Shown here piece by piece: positions 44,911 through 54,600 of a stretch of 64,000 nt of DNA. The stretch lies in contig NZ_LT575476.1 in assembly GCF_900086655.1 (NCBI RefSeq), forward strand, positions 2,825,869 through 2,889,868. Direction: 5' to 3'. The notes under the pieces are model-generated. The model was not told where the DNA came from. It made no database searches and saw only the letters and a list, made by a program, of their open reading frames with translations. The DNA is from Paenibacillus tuaregi. GTDB lineage: Bacteria > Bacillota > Bacilli > Paenibacillales > Paenibacillaceae. A program made the position numbers and the translations under genes. Numbering within the stretch: position 1 is the stretch's first letter; each line of letters opens with the position of its first letter.

Positions 44911-46038
44911 TTACAAGCTGTAGGTTCTTGCAATCTGAATCTCGTGCATTTGTGAAGTGCCTTCAATAATCTCCATGATTTTCGCGTCCCGATAGAAGCG
45001 CTCTACCGGGTTTTCATGAATACAGCCCGATGCGCCATGAATTTGCAGCGCATGATCTGATGCGCGGACAGCCGTCTTGGAAGCATAATATTTGGCGGTC
45101 AGCGTATCTGTAATTGCGGCTGGATCTCCAAGCTCCCGCATCCGGCCGGCGGCTGCACACAGCTCACGAGTAGCCTTAACCTCCGTGATCATTTCAGACA
45201 GCATCTTCTGCACCAGCTGATGCTTGCGCAGCGGCTCGCCAAACTGTGTCCGTTCACTTGCGTAAGCTAAACTGTGCTCCAGACATGCTTGAGCTAAGCC
45301 CAAGCTGCCGCAAGCGGTAGTGTAACGTCCTTCATCTAGGGCATAATTGGCTAAATGGGTAAAACCGTAACCCACCTTGCCAACCAGTTGGCTTGCTGGC
45401 AGCGCGCAATGGTCAAACCTAAGTTCAGCGATCATATTTCCGCGAAGTCCCATCAGCCCCGGCAGGGGAGAAATTTCAAGTCCGGGCGTCTCCCTCTCTA
45501 CCAGCACAGCAATACCACGGCCGTTAAGACGGGCGAATACTAGGAACAGGTCAGCAATCTGGCCAAGCGTAATATACTTTTTGGTTCCATTTAGAATGAT
45601 CTGATCCCCTTCAAGATCGGCTGTTGTTTCAAGGCGGGCAATATCGCTGCCAATATGGGGCTCCGTAATGGCAATGGCTGGGATGATCTCACCAGCCGCA
45701 ATCCGGGGGAGCCATCTCATCTTCTGCTCTTCGTTTCCAAAACGGATCAGCGGCTTACAGACCATGCCAAACACAGTGCAGGCATTCTGAACCGAAGCGA
45801 AGCCCCGTCCCAGCTCTTCATGCAGGACGCCAAGCAAGGAATAATCGGCTTCGATTCCGCCGTATTTTTTGGGAATAGAAAGTCCGAAGAGTCCGGCTTC
45901 AGCCATTTCTTTGAATACTTCTGGCGGAATACACTGCTCCCGGTCCATTTCGGAGGCACGGGGCACAATACGTTCTTCCACAAACTGACGGACTTGTTCC
46001 GGGGTAACGGACGCAGAGACCAAGGCCGATTTGTCCAT
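44911..46038 (-). CDS. Acyl-CoA dehydrogenase-like flavoenzyme (ClbF/ZmaI-like)
   Basis: FAD enzyme of 375 residues, full length for the family. N-terminal helical region with FGLSIPKKYGGIEADY, FAD/substrate region with AITEPHIGSDIARLET, and C-terminal MEIIEGTSQMHEIQIART holding the usual catalytic Glu. In the zwittermicin and colibactin pathways this enzyme acts on an ACP-bound amino acid, taking the Ser-derived semialdehyde to aminomalonyl-ACP. The neighbouring ACP, hydroxyacyl dehydrogenase and Ser A domain make the same role likely here. Start and ACP stop overlap as TGATG. Confidence 0.92.
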   Translation of the reverse strand: MDKSALVSASVTPEQVRQFVEERIVPRASEMDREQCIPPEVFKEMAEAGLFGLSIPKKYGGIEADYSLLGVLHEELGRGFASVQNACTVFGMVCKPLIRFGNEEQKMRWLPRIAAGEIIPAIAITEPHIGSDIARLETTADLEGDQIILNGTKKYITLGQIADLFLVFARLNGRGIAVLVERETPGLEISPLPGLMGLRGNMIAELRFDHCALPASQLVGKVGYGFTHLANYALDEGRYTTACGSLGLAQACLEHSLAYASERTQFGEPLRKHQLVQKMLSEMITEVKATRELCAAAGRMRELGDPAAITDTLTAKYYASKTAVRASDHALQIHGASGCIHENPVERFYRDAKIMEIIEGTSQMHEIQIARTYSL

Positions 46039-46301
46039 CAGAGGGATACCCCCGTCTGTTGATTGCGTTCGATAAGGGAAACGATCTGTCTTACAGTTTG
46101 AATTTGCTCCATATCGAGATCGTCGTCATCAATTTCCACATGAAAGTTCTTCTCAATAAACATGATAAGCTGGACCATAAATAACGAGTGTACTAGACCA
46201 AGATCGATAATGTTGTCATCTTCACCAAGCTCCTTGTTTCGCAGGGAACGGGTTAAAAATTCAATGACCTTGTTTTTGATTTCTTCATGTGTCACAATCA
46301 T
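46038..46301 (-). CDS. Discrete acyl carrier protein (ClbE-like)
   Basis: Carrier protein of about 87 residues. The phosphopantetheine serine lies in DLGLVHSLFM near residue 40, within acidic flanks typical of ACPs. It should carry Ser, then aminomalonyl, for delivery by the free AT. I chose the ATG at 46301: GGGAGG lies directly before it, and the frame upstream to 46391 only runs back into the preceding dehydrogenase gene. The gap to that gene is 11 bases. Confidence 0.88.
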   Translation of the reverse strand: MIVTHEEIKNKVIEFLTRSLRNKELGEDDNIIDLGLVHSLFMVQLIMFIEKNFHVEIDDDDLDMEQIQTVRQIVSLIERNQQTGVSL

Positions 46302-46312
46302 CAGCCTCCCTA

Positions 46313-47164
46313 TTAGATATAAGAATAGAATCCTTGTCCGGACTTCATGCCGTGTAATCCGGCATCCACCATTTTTTTGAGCAATGGGCAAGGGCGATAC
46401 TTACTATCGTTAAATCCGTCATACAGGACCTCAAGAGATTTCAGAATCGTATCCAGACCAATGAGGTCTGCCGTTTGCAGGGGTCCCATTTTATGCCCGA
46501 AGCAAGTCTTGAACAGGACATCGATATCCTCGGCGGAAGCGACCTGCTCCTGCAGCATGAACACAGCCTCGTTCACAAAAATCATCATTGCGCGGTTCGT
46601 AACAAAGCCTACCGAATCATTGACCACCACCATTTCTTTTCCAAGGCTGTGCAGAACTTGTCCAGTAACGGTAAGTGTTTCTTCACTGGTGTGATACCCC
46701 CGTATCACCTCAACCATCGACTTCAGCGGAACAGGATTCATGAAATGTATCCCTACCACTCGTTCTGGTCTTTGGACAAGCGAGGCAACTCTGGTTATCG
46801 AAATAGCTGACGTATTCACCCCCAAAATGCACTCTGGCATGCATATAGAGTTGAGTCTTTCATAGACTTCGCGTTTGATTTCCCAATTCTCGGTAACATT
46901 CTCCACAATAAAGGAACATGTCTGCAGTGCATCCAGGTTCGTTGTGAATTGAATACGGCCCAATACAGTCTCTGCACTTTCCGCAGGAGCCGCTCCGGTC
47001 ATCATCTTCTGAAACCGGATACTGCTGCGGATTTTATCCCGGGTCCGTGCCATTTGTTCTTCAGAACGGTCAACCACAATAGTCTCGTAACCGGCCTGAG
47101 CGAATACTTGAGCCACACCGCTGCCCATAACGCCTGATCCTACTACTCCCATAACTTGGTTCAT
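46313..47164 (-). CDS. 3-hydroxyacyl-CoA dehydrogenase-like enzyme (ClbD/ZmaG-like)
   Basis: NAD-dependent dehydrogenase of 283 residues. The Rossmann motif GVVGSGVMGSGVAQVFAQAG is at the N-terminus, the catalytic His is in VGIHFMNPVPLKSMVEV, and the C-terminal dimer domain has GPLQTADLIGLD. In the aminomalonyl pathway it oxidises the hydroxymethyl group of ACP-bound Ser to the aldehyde. I chose the ATG at 47164 because GTGGAGG lies 8 bases upstream; a GTG at 47179 would start within that site. It is the first of four genes forming the extender-unit cassette. Confidence 0.9.
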   Translation of the reverse strand: MNQVMGVVGSGVMGSGVAQVFAQAGYETIVVDRSEEQMARTRDKIRSSIRFQKMMTGAAPAESAETVLGRIQFTTNLDALQTCSFIVENVTENWEIKREVYERLNSICMPECILGVNTSAISITRVASLVQRPERVVGIHFMNPVPLKSMVEVIRGYHTSEETLTVTGQVLHSLGKEMVVVNDSVGFVTNRAMMIFVNEAVFMLQEQVASAEDIDVLFKTCFGHKMGPLQTADLIGLDTILKSLEVLYDGFNDSKYRPCPLLKKMVDAGLHGMKSGQGFYSYI

Positions 47165-47191
47165 TTGATCGACCTCCACTTTGAATCGATG

Positions 47192-50100
47192 TTATTTCAT
47201 CTCTTCGTAAACCAGCTTCTGATAATCTCTATAGGAAACAGCGATCTCTTCAAGCACTTCCCGGCTTCCCCATTCCCCCTCAAGCGCCTTCAGCATTCCG
47301 CTGACCGTTGGTGTCTCCAGCATCGTGCTTAGAGGAACATCCACTCTAAAGACATCTTTGATCCGCGACAAAAGGCGGGTTAGTAAAAGCGAGTGGCCTC
47401 CCAAATCATAGAAGTGATCATCAATTCCTATCGGGTGTACCCCGAGCTGCTCTGCGGCAAGTTCACACAGCACTTTTTCAGCTTCCGTATTAGGAAGAGC
47501 GCACTCCCCTAAATGGCCAGGCCGCTCTTTCAGCCCCTCAGAACTTAAGAAAGTCATAGCAGAGACGTTCTTTACTTTGGACTTTTCTGCATACATTATC
47601 ACTTTGTCCTCAGGAGGAACTGCCGAAATGATGGCACGGTTCAACTGGTCCCTCAGATCCCATAGCTGCTTGTATACGGCCGCTGCCTGCTCTTCTGTAA
47701 TGCCAATCACCGGATGATCTCCCTGCCGGATAAAATCGCGATGGACCGGCATCCAGGAAAAAGATGGGTTAGAATGCTGTTGGGCCGCCGCATCGTATAC
47801 ATTGGCACTGGCGGAGAGCTCGCATAATCCATATCCCCCTACTACAGAGGCCAGGGAAGAAAGAAGCCACCCGGCCCCAAGATCAGCTCCACACGCAGTG
47901 AGGCATGTGTTCAGGTGTTTGAAGCCCTTCAACCTCAAGTTCCAATGTTGAAGTCCAGCTGCATTCGTCATTTCCCTTAACGTTCTCATGTCCATGGGCT
48001 CCAGCTCAGGCTCATAAATGACAGCGTCAATCCGGCCTGTAACTGCTGCCGCATCCGAGACGGCTTGTTCAATCTCCTGCAGATCATCTCCCCTCGCATG
48101 CAGGATGACGGCACTCGAGATAGATTTGAGGAATAGACGCAGGCCTGTATCCTCTGATGGCGCAACATATAGAATCACCTGCTTGTCCCCAGCCTGTCCC
48201 TCTGCATCCTTCTCTAGCTCAGACATCAAATCCAAATGAGGTATCGGCTCAAAATGCTGAACCAGCCGGGTCGATCCCCGGTATGCAATGACTGTACCGG
48301 CTGCCGGAGCTGCCGTTTCCTGTACCAGCTTATCGAACAGCCGTTTCCCCGATAATCCACGGAAGTCAATTAATTTCACCCTACATCCAGGATATTCGTA
48401 TGGGATGACCAGGAGCGGACCCATCAACGAGCGGCGGATAGGGTTAGCTGTCCCCGAACCATAAATATCAATAATTCCGGCTGCGGCTGCAAAGATTTGG
48501 ACCTCTTCGCTAAGAACCTTATCCGCCATAGATGATAGAAGGTTAATTAACGTGGTATAGCCTTGTTGAACAGCATTGGCCTGCGAATCGCCGGACAATG
48601 GATCATAAATCTCATCATCAAGACACCAGCCATGTAGGATGCGATCTATACGCACACCATCCATCTCCAGCTCACTGGCCAGCTTATGAAATTGATCAGG
48701 CGCCGAAGGATTTAGCTCATAAGCTCCATCACCGCAGCGGCGGTATCCTTCACCAGGCCCAATGGTAATACAACTGTTCCCGGTCTTAAGCAGGTGATCT
48801 ACGTACGGCTGAAGCCGATTTTTATCCATTAGCACCAGCCAACTGTGCTGGTCTCGGCTCATCTTCGGCCGCTCTGCAGAGGCAGCAGGTAATGGCTCTG
48901 GTCTCCACACAGGCTGATACAGCAGCTGTTTGCCGGACTTGCCGCCTGAATCCAATTGCCGAACTGATCTCAACTGCAATGGTTGAGATGGCAGCATGTA
49001 AGTCTGACGGTCAAAAGAGTACAAAGGCAGCGGGATACGCCGCCGGCGGGCTCCCGAGTCAAGTGCCGACCATGTCACGGAAACGCCTTGAATCCATAAA
49101 CTGGCAAGGCTCTCAAGGAACGACCTGTACTCATGCTCTGAGCGAGACCCAAGCGTTGACAGCACAACCCTGTTTCTGGATGCCTGAGCTGCCACCAGAT
49201 TGGTAAGCGTCTTCCCTGGGCCTACCTCAAGAATAAAATTCCGCTCGTCTGCCAAGCAGCTTGCGGCGATTCTACTAAATTGAACCGTATTCCGCAGCTG
49301 CTGTGCCCAGTATTCCGGATTGACGGCCATATCTTCCCGGATCAGATCACCTGTAAGACAGGAGTAAAAAGACGTTTTCGGCACATTCAGTGTCTTGCTG
49401 AGCAGCACTTCGATAAAGGATTCCAGGATGCCATCCATCTTAGAGGAGTGAAAAGCATGTGATGTGTTCAAGCGCCGGTGAAATACTCCTTGGCGATCCC
49501 ATTCCTTCTCTCTCTCTGCAAGTTCGGCCTCATCCCCGGAAAACACGCAGAGTTTAGGGGCATTTACCGCAGCAAGCGACACTGCATCGCTGGTGTACAT
49601 CGCCGCTTCCGTCGCAGCTACTGCGGCGGCTACCATAGTTCCACCGGAAGCTGATTGCATCAGACGCCCCCGGGCCACCACAATATCCAGCGCATCGTCA
49701 AGTGAGAATACCCCGGCAAGAGTTGCTGCCACATACTCTCCTATGCTGTGCCCAGCCATAACAGCCGGTTTGATTCCCAGGCTGATCCAGACCTGAGCCA
49801 GTGCATATTCAAGTGCAAACAACGCAGGCTGTGCAAGCCAGGTCTGGTTCAGTTCGGACAAATCCATGCCGGACTTAGCAGTATCCTCAGTGGGACATAA
49901 GTACAGCCTGATGTCAGTTCCCAACTTAGGAGCAAGCTTCCCGGCGAGCTTGTCCAGCTCTTCACGAAATAACGCATTTTCCCGGTACAGTTCTGCGCCC
50001 ATCCCTGGATACTGCGACCCTTGTCCTGTAAACATGAACACAAGCTGGGCGCTGCCCCTCGTCTCGATGGAATGGACCGGGGCTGATTCCTCCGCGATCC

Positions 50101-51637
50101 GAGCTAATGTTTGAGCTGCCTCCCCCGCATGTTCGGCTATGCATACTGCACGGTAGTTAAACTGCCCCCTTCCGTTTTGCAGAGTATAAGCGGCATCGGC
50201 AAGGTTCAACTCGTCATGCTGATGGATATAGTCTGCCATCTCTCTTAAGCTGGTCTGAAGCGAGGACTGGCTTTTTGCGGAGAATGGCATGATCACTGGA
50301 GTCTTCTCCTGAGCCTGCGGGGTCACCTGTGGCGCTTCCTCCAGAACCAAGTGCACATTCGTACCCCCGACACCAAACGAACTGATCCCCGCGCGGCGTG
50401 GTCTGTCTCTCCGCTTCCAAGGCACCGGCTCCCGGTTAACATAGAAAGGTGAGTTTTCCATTTCCAGCAGAGGATTGGGCTCCTTAAAACCGGCCGTTGG
50501 TGGTATGACCTCCCGCTCAAGAGAGAGGACGGCTTTGATGAAGCCGGCAATGCCGGCAGCTGCGTGCAGGTGGCCGATGTTTCCTTTAACAGAGCCGATG
50601 GGGAGATGGTCCTCCCGCTGGCCAATCACCTGCCTTAAAGCCTCAAACTCAATCGGATCCCCTACCTTCGTGCCTGTTCCATGAGCTTCCATATAATCGA
50701 TAGTTGAAGGATCGATATTAGCAAATTCCCAAGCGGAACGAATGACCTCTTTCTGGCCTTCCAGGCTGGGTGCGGCAAAGCCGACTTTTCTCCGTCCGTC
50801 ATTGTTGCTTGCGGAGCCCTTGATCACCGCATAAATGTAATCGCCGTCCTGAATGGCATCAGTCAGGCGCTTCAGCACGACCGCGCCGGCCCCTTCCCCA
50901 AAGATCGTGCCGTCTGCGCGGCTGTCAAACGGCCGGCAAACCCCGCTTTGTGAGTGAATTTTACCTTCTTCATACAAGTAGCCCGATACGCTTGGCTGTT
51001 CTAAAGTAACGCCGCCCGCAACAGCCAGATTACAATCCCCTAGCAGCAGCCCCTGACAAGCTAGGTGAATCGCCGCCAGCGACGTCGAGCAGGCGGTATA
51101 GAGCGTATAACTTGGGCCAGACAGGTTCAGCTTGTAGGAGATCAACTGACTTAGGAAATCCTTGGACGAGACAATGCCTGTCTCAAGAATCTCCAAATCG
51201 CTGCCGCTGTGGGACAAGTGTTTTCCGGTCCACTCGATATCAAGCGGGGCACCGGCGTACATGCCGATTTTCCCATTGTAGTGATCCGGATGATAACCCG
51301 AATTCTCCAACGCGTGATACACACATTCGTGGAACAGCCGGGTTTGAGGGTCCATGCTCTGTGCTTCCCAAGGAGCGTAACCAAATAGAGCCGCGTCAAA
51401 ATCGTATATATTTTTAATGTATGGCTTGGCTCTTACATAGTTCGGGTGCCGGACGGTCTGTTCGGGAACTCCTTGCGCAATCAATTCCTCATCTTGAAAA
51501 TAAGTAACCGCGCTCGCCGCCTTTAACAGGAGCTCCCAGTATTGCTCAAGATCGTCTGCTCCAGGAAACCTGCCGCTCATGCCAATAACAGCTATCTCAA
51601 GTCCCGTTTCATCATAATTTCCTGACTCGTTGTTCAC
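47192..51637 (-). CDS. PKS module KS-AT-psiKR-T (ClbC-like, extended)
   Basis: Type I polyketide synthase of 1481 residues. KS at about 10-430 with active Cys near 180 (TACSTSL) and both His motifs (EAHGTGT, KGNIGH). AT at about 530-820 with GHSIGEY and HAFHS, so malonyl-specific and apparently functional. At about 900-1330 a degenerate ketoreductase follows. Its NADPH loop reads YVAPSEDTG instead of GGxxGxG, and the catalytic YxxxN region reads LSASAN with the Tyr lost, so the beta-keto group should stay. T domain with GGHS near 1415. From memory E. coli ClbC is only about 870 residues; this version is much longer. It starts with GTG at 51637, SD GAGGTGA, four bases after the ClbB-like stop. 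Confidence 0.9.
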   Translation of the reverse strand: MNNESGNYDETGLEIAVIGMSGRFPGADDLEQYWELLLKAASAVTYFQDEELIAQGVPEQTVRHPNYVRAKPYIKNIYDFDAALFGYAPWEAQSMDPQTRLFHECVYHALENSGYHPDHYNGKIGMYAGAPLDIEWTGKHLSHSGSDLEILETGIVSSKDFLSQLISYKLNLSGPSYTLYTACSTSLAAIHLACQGLLLGDCNLAVAGGVTLEQPSVSGYLYEEGKIHSQSGVCRPFDSRADGTIFGEGAGAVVLKRLTDAIQDGDYIYAVIKGSASNNDGRRKVGFAAPSLEGQKEVIRSAWEFANIDPSTIDYMEAHGTGTKVGDPIEFEALRQVIGQREDHLPIGSVKGNIGHLHAAAGIAGFIKAVLSLEREVIPPTAGFKEPNPLLEMENSPFYVNREPVPWKRRDRPRRAGISSFGVGGTNVHLVLEEAPQVTPQAQEKTPVIMPFSAKSQSSLQTSLREMADYIHQHDELNLADAAYTLQNGRGQFNYRAVCIAEHAGEAAQTLARIAEESAPVHSIETRGSAQLVFMFTGQGSQYPGMGAELYRENALFREELDKLAGKLAPKLGTDIRLYLCPTEDTAKSGMDLSELNQTWLAQPALFALEYALAQVWISLGIKPAVMAGHSIGEYVAATLAGVFSLDDALDIVVARGRLMQSASGGTMVAAAVAATEAAMYTSDAVSLAAVNAPKLCVFSGDEAELAEREKEWDRQGVFHRRLNTSHAFHSSKMDGILESFIEVLLSKTLNVPKTSFYSCLTGDLIREDMAVNPEYWAQQLRNTVQFSRIAASCLADERNFILEVGPGKTLTNLVAAQASRNRVVLSTLGSRSEHEYRSFLESLASLWIQGVSVTWSALDSGARRRRIPLPLYSFDRQTYMLPSQPLQLRSVRQLDSGGKSGKQLLYQPVWRPEPLPAASAERPKMSRDQHSWLVLMDKNRLQPYVDHLLKTGNSCITIGPGEGYRRCGDGAYELNPSAPDQFHKLASELEMDGVRIDRILHGWCLDDEIYDPLSGDSQANAVQQGYTTLINLLSSMADKVLSEEVQIFAAAAGIIDIYGSGTANPIRRSLMGPLLVIPYEYPGCRVKLIDFRGLSGKRLFDKLVQETAAPAAGTVIAYRGSTRLVQHFEPIPHLDLMSELEKDAEGQAGDKQVILYVAPSEDTGLRLFLKSISSAVILHARGDDLQEIEQAVSDAAAVTGRIDAVIYEPELEPMDMRTLREMTNAAGLQHWNLRLKGFKHLNTCLTACGADLGAGWLLSSLASVVGGYGLCELSASANVYDAAAQQHSNPSFSWMPVHRDFIRQGDHPVIGITEEQAAAVYKQLWDLRDQLNRAIISAVPPEDKVIMYAEKSKVKNVSAMTFLSSEGLKERPGHLGECALPNTEAEKVLCELAAEQLGVHPIGIDDHFYDLGGHSLLLTRLLSRIKDVFRVDVPLSTMLETPTVSGMLKALEGEWGSREVLEEIAVSYRDYQKLVYEEMK

Positions 51638-51641
51638 CGTA

Positions 51642-54600
51642 TCACCTCAATCCTTTGATGGACTCCAGTGTCTTTAGTCGGCCTGCCTTTCTCTTCAGGT
51701 CCTCCTGCTGCCCGTCTACTGACTGCTCTGCAAGTGTACCTGCAGGCTCGCCGCTTTCCTCAGAGAACAAATACCGGCACAGCTCATAAACCGTTGGATA
51801 GGAGTACAGCTTGACCACAGATTGATCCTTGACGTTAAGTGCGTTGATCTTGGTATTGATCTGAATCAAATCAAGTGACGTTGCTCCGGCTTCAAAGAAA
51901 TTATCGTGAAGTCCCATCTGCTCCAGTCCCAGAAAGTCCATGAAAATATCGGTCAGCTGCTTCTCCCTCTCCGATACTGGAGCAGTATACTCAGTGCTCA
52001 TGACAGGCCGTTTCTTGGTTCGTGCCGCACCCGATGGTTTGTCCTTGGCAGCCGTCCAATCCACCCAACCCGGTTGGGTTTGGTTCGCCCGCGCCTCCAG
52101 ATCCGTTACGGATAAGAGGTAATGAAGCGGCACGCCAGCCTCTTCGGACATCGCCATCCGCAAAATATGTTCAAGCGCTTCCATGCCCTCAGCATTTCGG
52201 ATGCCGGATTCATATCCGACTACCTCATCTACCGGCTTTTCTGCCGACTCGTCTTGACAGATCACGATCTTACCAATATGCCGGGCAGATGCCATATACC
52301 GGAAGGCCTGGTCCGCATCTCCGAGACCATAGGTTACAAACGGCAGCGGTGTGATCGCCCTTTCTTCGAGAAGCCCGGCAATTTTACTGAACAATTCATG
52401 GAATTTAGGAATTCGTGTATCAATGCTAATGGCTGAGAAGGAAATACCATTAGCAAATGCCTGCATGCCAAGCGCTTTATTCTCGGCAATATCACGGATA
52501 CCAAGCTCCAGGAATCTTCCGTGCGGGGCCAGCAGGGATAGACTTGTCTCAGCCGCTTCTCCAGCGAGTGAATTCAACACCACGTCCACTTGGCCGCAGG
52601 CCGCTTGAATTTCATCAACAAATTTCAAATCACGTGAGGAATACACATGATGGATTCCGATGGAACGAAGATAATCCCGTTTCTCTTCAGTACCAGCCGT
52701 CGCATAGATTTCAGCCCCAATCCACTGGGCAATTTGCACGGCTGCCAACCCGACACCGCCTGTTGCAGAATGAATCAATACCTTTTCCCCAGATGACAGT
52801 TGACCGCGAACAACTAGAGAGTAATAAGCCGTCATGAATGAAATCGGAATGGTTGCGGCCTCTGCAAAGGAAAGCTTGGCAGGGATGCGCACAGCCGAAT
52901 CGCATGGAATGCATACATATTTCCCCAAGCTTCCTCCGGCGATGGCCATGACCCGGTCCCCCGGTCTAAGCCCGGCAGCTCCCTCTCCAACACGGGTTAC
53001 CGTACCAACGCATTCCAACCCGAATCCGAATGTATGGGAGGAAGGTAGTGAGAGCATCCCGAGCGCATATAACACTTCCTTAAAATTAAGGCCGTTTGCG
53101 GCAACTTTGATTTCAATTTCGTTCGTACCTGGTGCATGCCTGTATTCGGTTGAAAAGTGCAGCTGATCAAGATTCCCGGGCTCAGATAATGACAGGCGGC
53201 TGTTACCTGCCGCAGGAAGCCTCATGCTTGGACCCACAGGTATTTGGGCATCCGCGGCCTCATTATGGACTCTGCTCATGATGAACTCGCCGATATCCAG
53301 CAGCAGCTGATCTTCTTCATCGCATAACTCCAAAGAGAATGACTTCATATCCTCATTGTTCCTGCTTACTTGGCAGCAGCTATAGATTGTTGGAGTAAAG
53401 GGACGGTAGATTCGCACGTTCTTATAAGCAAATGGCAGGTACGAGCCCCCATTCCCATCCGTTGTATCCATAAAGCTTGTCGCCCGGTCCATTACGGCAG
53501 GATGTACGCCGAATTCCGCAGCATCTGTAGTGCAATCACCAGTCAGACCAAGCTCGGCGATCCCCATCTCATCTTCCAGGTAAATTCTCCGGATAGCATT
53601 CCAATGCGCACCGTACTCCAGACCTTGAGATCTGTCCCCCTTCTTTACGCGTATTTCGGGGATATCCCCCTTAGAACGCAATTGGCCAAGCATGAACTTC
53701 ATACGTTCCGTCCGGTTACAGTCGCCAGTCTGTGGCAGCAAAGATGAGGCGGTTCCTTTGGCATGTTCATACCACTGCCCATCCTCCCCTCTCAGCAGGA
53801 CGGCAAACAACCATTTCTCCCCATCCGAAGGGAGCCATACGGTCCTGATTTCCGCTTCCAGTTCCACAATCATCGGCCTTACAAATAGCAGCTCCTGAAT
53901 TTCTATTTGCTGTGATTCCGTCAGATCCACAAAGGCTGCCCGAACCAATTCCAGTACCGCCGTTCCAGGCAGCACAGAGGTGCCGAGCAGTCGGTGCTCG
54001 TTCAAGACCCACTCACGATCAGCAGACAGATGAGAGATGTAAGTGATCATGCCAATCTTCGCGTCTTCTCTATCTATCTCTTGTAGTGGCGTATCCCATC
54101 TGGTATAACTCCGGCTGGAAAGCAAGGGGTGAGCCGCGCGCAGCGGTTCCATTACAAGAGCTTTCTCCATATGCGTAGTCCCCCTGTGCCGGTTTACAGC
54201 ATCCAGGGCCATACCTGTTTCTTTCCAGGTATCCCAGTCAATGCTAACCACCCGTATCCGTTCATTCCGGCACGCATGGGCGAATCCATCAAGAAAAGCA
54301 TTGGCCGCAGCATAGCTGGCTTGGCCGAACGCCCCAAAGCTGCCGCTGACCGAAGAAAATAGAACTAGAAATGCCGGAGGGATAGCCAACCTTTTCATAG
54401 TTTCAAAAATAGCTATAGTCCCTTCAACCTTAGGGGCCAGAATGGACTCTACATGCTCACGGGTTACCTGATGCAGCATCCCCCCGATATCAGCCACTCC
54501 CGCCGCATGGAACACGCCGTCCAGGGCGCCATATCGCGATACGGCATCATGAACAATTCGCTGCATGGCACTGTGGTCCGTTACATCCGCGTTTTCAATA

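Noticed and set aside
46038..46391. Longer 117-residue start for the ACP
   Set aside because: The extra 30 residues overlap the dehydrogenase gene in another frame and lack a ribosome site; GGGAGG directly precedes the ATG at 46301.
41919..47164. A zwittermicin cluster
   Set aside because: The aminomalonyl cassette and the peptidase are also found there, but the surrounding synthases match ClbB, ClbC, ClbI, ClbJ and ClbK in order and domain content, not the zwittermicin synthases.
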